From contig QXVZ01030562.1 of the NCBI GenBank assembly GCA_008931825.1, forward strand, positions 4,611 to 46,895: a stretch of 42,285 nt of DNA, written 5' to 3'. Below are positions 37,401 through 42,285 of the stretch, piece by piece (position 1 is the first letter of the stretch; the number at the start of each line of letters is the position of its first letter). The stretch is from Phallusia fumigata (Eukaryota; Chordata; Ascidiacea; Phlebobranchia; Ascidiidae). Position numbers and translations under genes: made by a program. The notes beneath the pieces are model-generated. The model did no database searches. It was not told where the DNA came from and worked only from the letters and a program-made list of their open reading frames with translations.

Positions 37401-37800
37401 TGTTTCCGATGATAGTTTGTAACAAGGTGGCAATGCCTGACGCGAAAAAGATTGTGCTGATTACTTGCCCCTTCGCCACGTTGTCGTTCGCAATGCCAAG
37501 AGGTCCTGCAAGAATCAGGGGTACCGCGACAGTTGATCCAAACATCGTAAGATAATGCTAAAAAAATGTCAGTGCCAATTAAAAAAACCAACATTGCAAA
37601 AGTTAAAAAATAAACTGTTGCTGTGCTTAATCTACCTGAAACCCAAGCAGAATGCACATATACCACGGTGGAACTTCCTCTATTCCATACATCAATGGCT
37701 CCTGGTTGTTTTCCATCATATTTGTATTTACCTCTTCGTAATCTGGTCTCTCTGGCGGCATTTCATTCAAACCTTTGTCATTAGTTTTAAAATCGTCCAT
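34448..37800 (-). CDS. SLC23A: SLC23-family nucleobase/ascorbate transporter (NAT)
   Basis: Thirteen exons on the minus strand join in frame to about 602 residues (human SVCT1 598): 37800-37636, 37557-37400, 37331-37175, 36972-36791, 36727-36604, 36477-36321, 36198-36051, 35770-35665, 35593-35488, 35395-35228, 35113-35018, 34768-34685, 34605-34448. Visible landmarks: [21 protein letters not shown] with the TM1 Gln-His pair (55-56), [81 protein letters not shown] with the NAT signature E390-N-x-G-x4-T-K, PDPVVGGMFC, and [12 protein letters not shown]. About 12-14 membrane segments are expected, in the plasma membrane. Ascorbate carriers have Pro at the first signature position; Glu occurs in nucleobase-type NATs, so the substrate may be a nucleobase or urate (inference). 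The start Met 37798-37800 sits 57 bases after a splice acceptor. Part of exon 7 is duplicated around n at 36035. Confidence 0.95.
35932..36138. repeat. Identical 103-bp duplicate around n at 36035 (SLC23 exon 7)
   Basis: 35932-36034 and 36036-36138 appear identical. The right copy is the true 3' part of SLC23 exon 7 with its donor. The left copy is a truncated repeat of the exon (35947-36034) that would read as an extra partial exon. An unmerged contig overlap is the simplest explanation. Confidence 0.85.
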
Positions 37801-37856
37801 GTGTTTCGGCTTAAGTTTAATTTTTTCTGCGAGACGCTTGTGTAAAAACAACACAC

Positions 37857-37865
37857 CTAAAACAG
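37857..37865 (-). promoter_or_regulatory. Splice acceptor upstream of the SLC23 start
   Basis: On the minus strand TGTTTTAG ends at 37857. The exon that follows carries the start codon at 37800 and an open frame upstream of it. No upstream coding exon was found, so this is either a 5'-UTR intron acceptor or a leader trans-splice site. Confidence 0.4.
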
Positions 37866-39654
37866 TAAATGTGTAAGGTTAAGTTTGGCACAGTACAAAA
37901 CCACATGCAGATAATCAAAGCGAAAGCAAACTGCCATGGCAAACCATTCGCGTGGCGGGTTAAGAACACAAGAGAGACCGCCTTTATGGAAACTTTCGCT
38001 CAACAGAAACTCGTGACAATCTGCACGTAAAGTAATCGGCAACCGACTCAACACGTTGCGTGCAAGTTACCTCGCTGTACACAAGGTTTCGCTTGCCTTT
38101 CTTGCACGTAGCTCGTAAAAATCGTTGATTACCGGAAGTTATTGAGCAGCACTTTTTTGTTTTAAATATATTGTCGACTAACAGAACCAAACAACCCGCA
38201 GTTTTCCTTCTTTTGACCATCTAAATTTACTCAAAACATCAAGCTCTCTGCCCTTGTGTGACAAACTTTAACAAGCGTTCCCATACAAACAAATCCAATT
38301 CTCCACACTTGCAGAATTTGACCTACTAGACAGTTCGCGACAAAGCGACCGGTCAAACAAGCACATTCTTTACGGTTGACCTCCTGCACACATTTTGCCG
38401 CAAAACAAATTAGTCACCCTAAAACTCCGTTGATGTGACGTCATATATTTATGACGATTTTACTTTTCACTTTTTGTTTTTGCTAGGTTCTTAAAAACTT
38501 TTGGTAGGAACCAGGTGACCGGCCCGCCAATGAATCACGTATGTTTGCACACCTACTGTTGTTGAAGCATCGCTCTTTGCACAAGTCTCCTAACGAGGAA
38601 AACACACTTTGTGGGTCGGTTCTGCATCTGATCGTCAACGCGTTTACTAATTTACAGGCATGCCAATGTACACGGTGGCTGGATAGCACTTCACCGTTTT
38701 AAAGAACTCATTTCAATACGGCATGTTGTCTTAGGCGTATCAGAGTGGTGTTATGAGCGGGCTGAACGCAATTGTAACATGGCACTTTTTCGCCTCCAGC
38801 GGCAACGACACAAAAACAACCGTCTTAAAAGACAAATGCAATGTGGTAAACACATGTATACGCGATAGTCGTTTATGCATACTACGTCAACTATTGCTCA
38901 ACAGCTGGCAATCTAAACTTAACCAATCAGGGAGTCAATTTTCCCTCTTGCACTTCAACATAAACTGTTGGATTCCGGTGGCTCGCCATTTGTGTAAATC
39001 AGCGTTGATTTGTTTAGAAGCTGATAGACAAGAAAACCGATATGCGTCGCTTTGGATTGACGTTGATAAATAGTTTACACGTGGCACAAAGTCTGTTTGC
39101 CTGTTGCAATCAACTAGACAATCGACAGACATCTGTTCATAAGCGATTTAGTTAAACATTAGCCAAACTGGGCAATGGAATTTAGTCTTTCATGTGGACA
39201 TTATACTTCTACAATAATTGCCCATAACTGTGTCGGCAAATGTAATATGCGTACCGACGTTTCATAATCCTGCACGGGTCATCTTTTTCAGGGTGAACAA
39301 TACACAAAACGCGATACAACACACCAAAAAAACGAAAAAAATCAAACAGCCGTAAACAAAAGAATGAATACGCTGTTTATACAGGAAAAAAATCCTGTGC
39401 CAAAATCCTAACAAACCAAAGGCATAGAAACCGAACGAGTGGTAAGATTGCCAGGTTTTAACTTTCGAGGAATTCGGGTCAGCAGTCTTTGTTTGACCTT
39501 TGTTTGCAAAACAAATCCTAAATTGCCCAAACTCCATTTCGAGGCGGAGAATCTAACACTTTTGGCAACCTCTTTTTAAATATGCCCCAATAAATGTTTG
39601 CTGTTTGGTAAACTCTCTAGGTTCTTGACTCACAAATGGTAAAGATACTCTGTA
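37866..39654. other. SLC23 upstream region, no clear gene
   Basis: Only weak open frames occur. The best is a 91-codon minus-strand frame at 39262-39537, listed separately. The rest should contain the SLC23 promoter and shows nothing else recognisable. Confidence 0.5.
39262..39537 (-). CDS. Doubtful small membrane-protein frame
   Basis: A 91-codon frame from ATG at 39537. The first 35 residues are polar. Two hydrophobic stretches follow (about 36-49, FGFYAFGLLGFWHR; and about 61-81, a Val/Phe/Cys-rich run), then a basic tail. The layout is that of a small two-pass membrane protein. No family is recognised and no splice or poly(A) signals support it. It could well be chance in Phe-rich AT-biased DNA. 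Confidence 0.15.
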   Translation of the reverse strand: MEFGQFRICFANKGQTKTADPNSSKVKTWQSYHSFGFYAFGLLGFWHRIFFLYKQRIHSFVYGCLIFFVFLVCCIAFCVLFTLKKMTRAGL

Positions 39655-41359
39655 TTTGTCTGCAATATTCTAAAATCCCAGTCGTAGTTTTGGAGTAAAT
39701 GTCGATCGTCAAATTGTTACAATTTTAACCACATGTAGACGTTACTGAATTTTACCACTAATGGGCGTCGACATTGGTGTTAGGTTGAGCTGAGTTAAGT
39801 TTTTTCGTTTGGTAAATATCACTAAATCAATCACCGGACTGGAAACAGCTAATGACACAATTTCCCAAGTTTACAACAAACAGTTTAAGTTGCTTCATTG
39901 TCTTAAATATGAGATATAGGGACAAACTGCAAACCCTTTTGTGTTTCTAAAAGAAAAACAGTTACGAAAAGTTAACAAGCGGGAGTTTCTTTGTTACTCT
40001 TAAACGTTTTATATCTCTTTATAGAAACAGGTTTTTATTATAGTTTTGCGCAGGTAAATGTGAAAAGTGGTATGAATGATATAAAGCATAGGGGAATTTG
40101 TTTGCGCTGTTTATTACATACTAGACTCCTCTTCTTTTTTTATTCAGTTAGATAAATAGATGTAGAAAAAACGTTTTTTCTCGATCAGACCACAAGTGTG
40201 TTGCTATAAGGGAACTTCCAAGAGTCTCTCCCACTTTCTTCGCAGAAAGTGTCACAAACGATATCTAAGAAACTTAACTATCTAGTGTTGATATCCAATC
40301 CGACTAGGATAACCAACTAACTTATCTTGCCAAACATACTGTGCTTTACGATTACGTTCTCGTTAATAAAAGTAGCAAAACGGAGGTAATCGTGTGCAAG
40401 CGGAATATTCAAGAATCACGTCTAGGCAACAACGTGATCGGTCACTATGATAACTGATGCCAACCCAACGTGATCCGAACCAGCACGAACTTTATTATCC
40501 TGAGTTAGAAAGCAAGCAACGCAGAATGGAGCACATGACGACATTCTTTTTTGTATAAAGTAAAACTCCATTATATGACAGAGATTCTGTGTCATTTTGG
40601 ACAAACACTTTGTAATTTTGCATAAATAGGTTCTTATTACGGTTTCTACTGTGTGTTATTAACTCTTCTTTCACAGAGTGTCGTTAAAGAAGACAAAGAA
40701 ATGTTTTTTAAATACTTGACACAAAACACACTTACGTAAAGCATTTTTACCAACCACTAAAACACATATTTAAACAGCGATCCGTCAAAATTTTAACGCC
40801 GTTATCTGTTTTTGTCAGCAATATTCTAAAACCCTTTAAATCAGTTGTAATTTTCGAGTAAATGTCGATCGTTATTTTGACCACATGTGGGCGGTACAGA
40901 GTTAACTACTGATGGGCGTCGGCGAATGGTGTTATGAAACTTCTTCCTAACTATATACAACAAACAGTTTGAACTTCCTCACTGTCCTTAATGTGCGATA
41001 GGGATAAACAGCAAACCTTTTTGTGTTCGCAATGGAAAACCGTTACGGAAGATTCATTTGTTGCTCTCAGACGTGAAAACAGTTCTCATGTACGAAGTGG
41101 TTTTTAATTGTTAGTGAAGAGCTTAGCGCTAGTAAGAGATATGTGAGTGTATATAATAAAAAGCATGGGGAATTGGGCTGTTTTTTTGTTTTTTAAATTA
41201 TTCTTAATATATTCTGCGCTTATACCGTACAATTTTTGGCATTTTAATCTATTTTTATTTGTATTCTATCAGTCGTTTACTCTAAGTGTGGCGCTACCAG
41301 GGAACTTCCAAGAGTCAGTCCCAATTTCTTCGGGTAACCGTGGAAACGAAAAGTGTCAC
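39655..41359 (+). repeat. Diverged non-coding tandem duplication
   Basis: 39655-40255 and 40811-41359 share collinear blocks: GCAATATTCTAAAA near the start, TAAATGTCGATCGT, ACCACATGTrGrCG, TGATGGGCGTCG-like, ACAACAAACAGTTT, a TTTTGTGTT block, AAAGCATrGGGGAATT and GGGAACTTCCAAGAGTC near the end. Between blocks the copies are strongly diverged, with indels. No open frame is conserved between them. This is an old segmental duplication or two copies of an unclassified repeat. Confidence 0.65.
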
Positions 41360-42285
41360 CATTATGGTGTTTCGACTCGATGACACTTGTAGGGACTCTC
41401 TGCGTTTCTACCTTAGGCAATCAGAGGCTTTTGTTGCTGTTGTTGTGTGTTTATGTTTTATTCTTGTTATGCGAAAAAACACCTGAATGGGTTATGTTTA
41501 TTGAAAGTCCACCGTAGAGCTATTATTTTTTTACTTTGAACACTTCTGTTTTGACATAAGTGGCCAGTAAAAGGCCCATTTGGGTCCCGCTTAATATCAT
41601 CAAAATTATACGGTGTTTAGAAGAGACACTGAACAAATGCAAGGATCAACCAAGGTGAGTACTGTTTGGTAATACGGTACTAGATCTCTTTGAATAAAGT
41701 CAAAACAAGTTTTACGATGTGTTTGTCAACTGTTAAAAGTCATTTAAGAGCACATACGGAAAACATTCAGACGACTGAACAAACGGAATGGTGGCAGTGT
41801 GTGCTTTGTTCGAGACAGACTTAGATTGGCTGAGCTTTGTAGAAGGTCATTCTGTTGATGTGTTGCACTACGGTTGAAAATTTTAACTTGGGTGATTTTG
41901 TAGTGTCGTTACAAAGTATGTTTGTGTGCCCAGCTGTGTGGCAACTTACACTAAATTGCAAAAGCAGCCCCGGCGCGAACGGGCAAGCAGTGTTAAACGG
42001 GCTGCCAGCCTCAAACCGCACGTCTTTATCGTTTGTGACGACACGCGCTTTCAGACAAACATTTCGCAATTGATATTAGACCCGAGAGAGTCACTTCAGT
42101 TACGCTCGAGCGGGCTCACGTGCCACAGTTACTCTCTTTATTTCTCCTGACAAAGAGCAAATGTTTGCTCTTGCGCGAATGCGACCGCGATATGGGGAGG
42201 CAACGTCTAACGGAACACCCTGTCATGAGCAGCAGCCTTTCCCAGCGTTGTGGGTAATTTTTAGAAATAAGCCAGCGGTCTACTT
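41360..42285. other. Right-edge region, no gene recognised
   Basis: No conserved coding block on either strand. A short ATG-led stretch with a strong GTGAGT donor at 41655 could be a first exon of a gene off the right edge, but six codons cannot be judged. Confidence 0.4.

Noticed and set aside
41637-41654. Short ATG-led stretch with strong GTGAGT donor near the right edge
   Set aside because: Only six codons; no partner exon is visible in the window.

Overview
This window is animal nuclear DNA. It is AT-rich, and its genes are split by short introns with GT-AG junctions. Conserved animal genes lie a few hundred bases to about 2 kb apart. Gene content, compactness, and several percent divergence between what look like two unmerged haplotypes fit an ascidian tunicate (Ciona-like). 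That taxonomic call is inference; nothing here is diagnostic at species level. I found no tRNA, rRNA or CRISPR array by eye.

Layout: (1) 1-134, the end of a hAT-type repeat. (2) 254-3840, minus, a CCDC177-like coiled-coil gene whose 3' end runs off the left edge. (3) 3841-6159, a 2.3 kb divergent intergenic region. (4) 6160-6561, plus, single-exon LSM1, followed after 394 bp by (5) 6956-10418, plus, an eight-exon ZC3H10. (6) 11870-22748, plus, a USP25/USP28-type deubiquitinase with at least 19 exons. It has a dispersed repeat in each of two introns, and part of its catalytic domain is missing at an assembly gap. (7) 23629-24438, minus, MRPL40, tail-to-tail with the USP gene. (8) 25032-25910, minus, a single-exon BAX. 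(9) 27402-30735, plus, a 38-bp tandem repeat followed by a decayed P-element/THAP9-like transposase gene. (10) 31900-33850, minus, eight-exon PIPOX. (11) 34448-37800, minus, thirteen-exon SLC23 (NAT family) transporter. (12) About 38,000-42,285, no convincing gene, but a diverged tandem duplication of about 0.6 kb units.

The genes are mostly unrelated housekeeping genes: mRNA decapping, RNA binding, deubiquitination, mitochondrial translation, apoptosis, peroxisomal amine oxidation and nucleobase/ascorbate transport. I see no single shared pathway. Same-strand neighbours (LSM1/ZC3H10, BAX/MRPL40, SLC23/PIPOX) sit 394-600 bp apart. Candidate leader-type splice acceptors lie just upstream of LSM1, MRPL40 and the SLC23 gene, which would suit the trans-splicing known in tunicates.

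Most interesting points: the SLC23 protein has Glu where ascorbate carriers have Pro in the NAT signature; the PIPOX-like enzyme has Phe where the family's FAD-linking Cys should be; BAX is intronless with a roughly 100-residue N-terminal extension; the P-element-like relic keeps both a THAP zinc-finger remnant and RNase-H-like blocks; and five of the six single n characters are flanked by direct near-duplicates, which look like unmerged allelic contigs that create false duplications (one duplicates an SLC23 exon).
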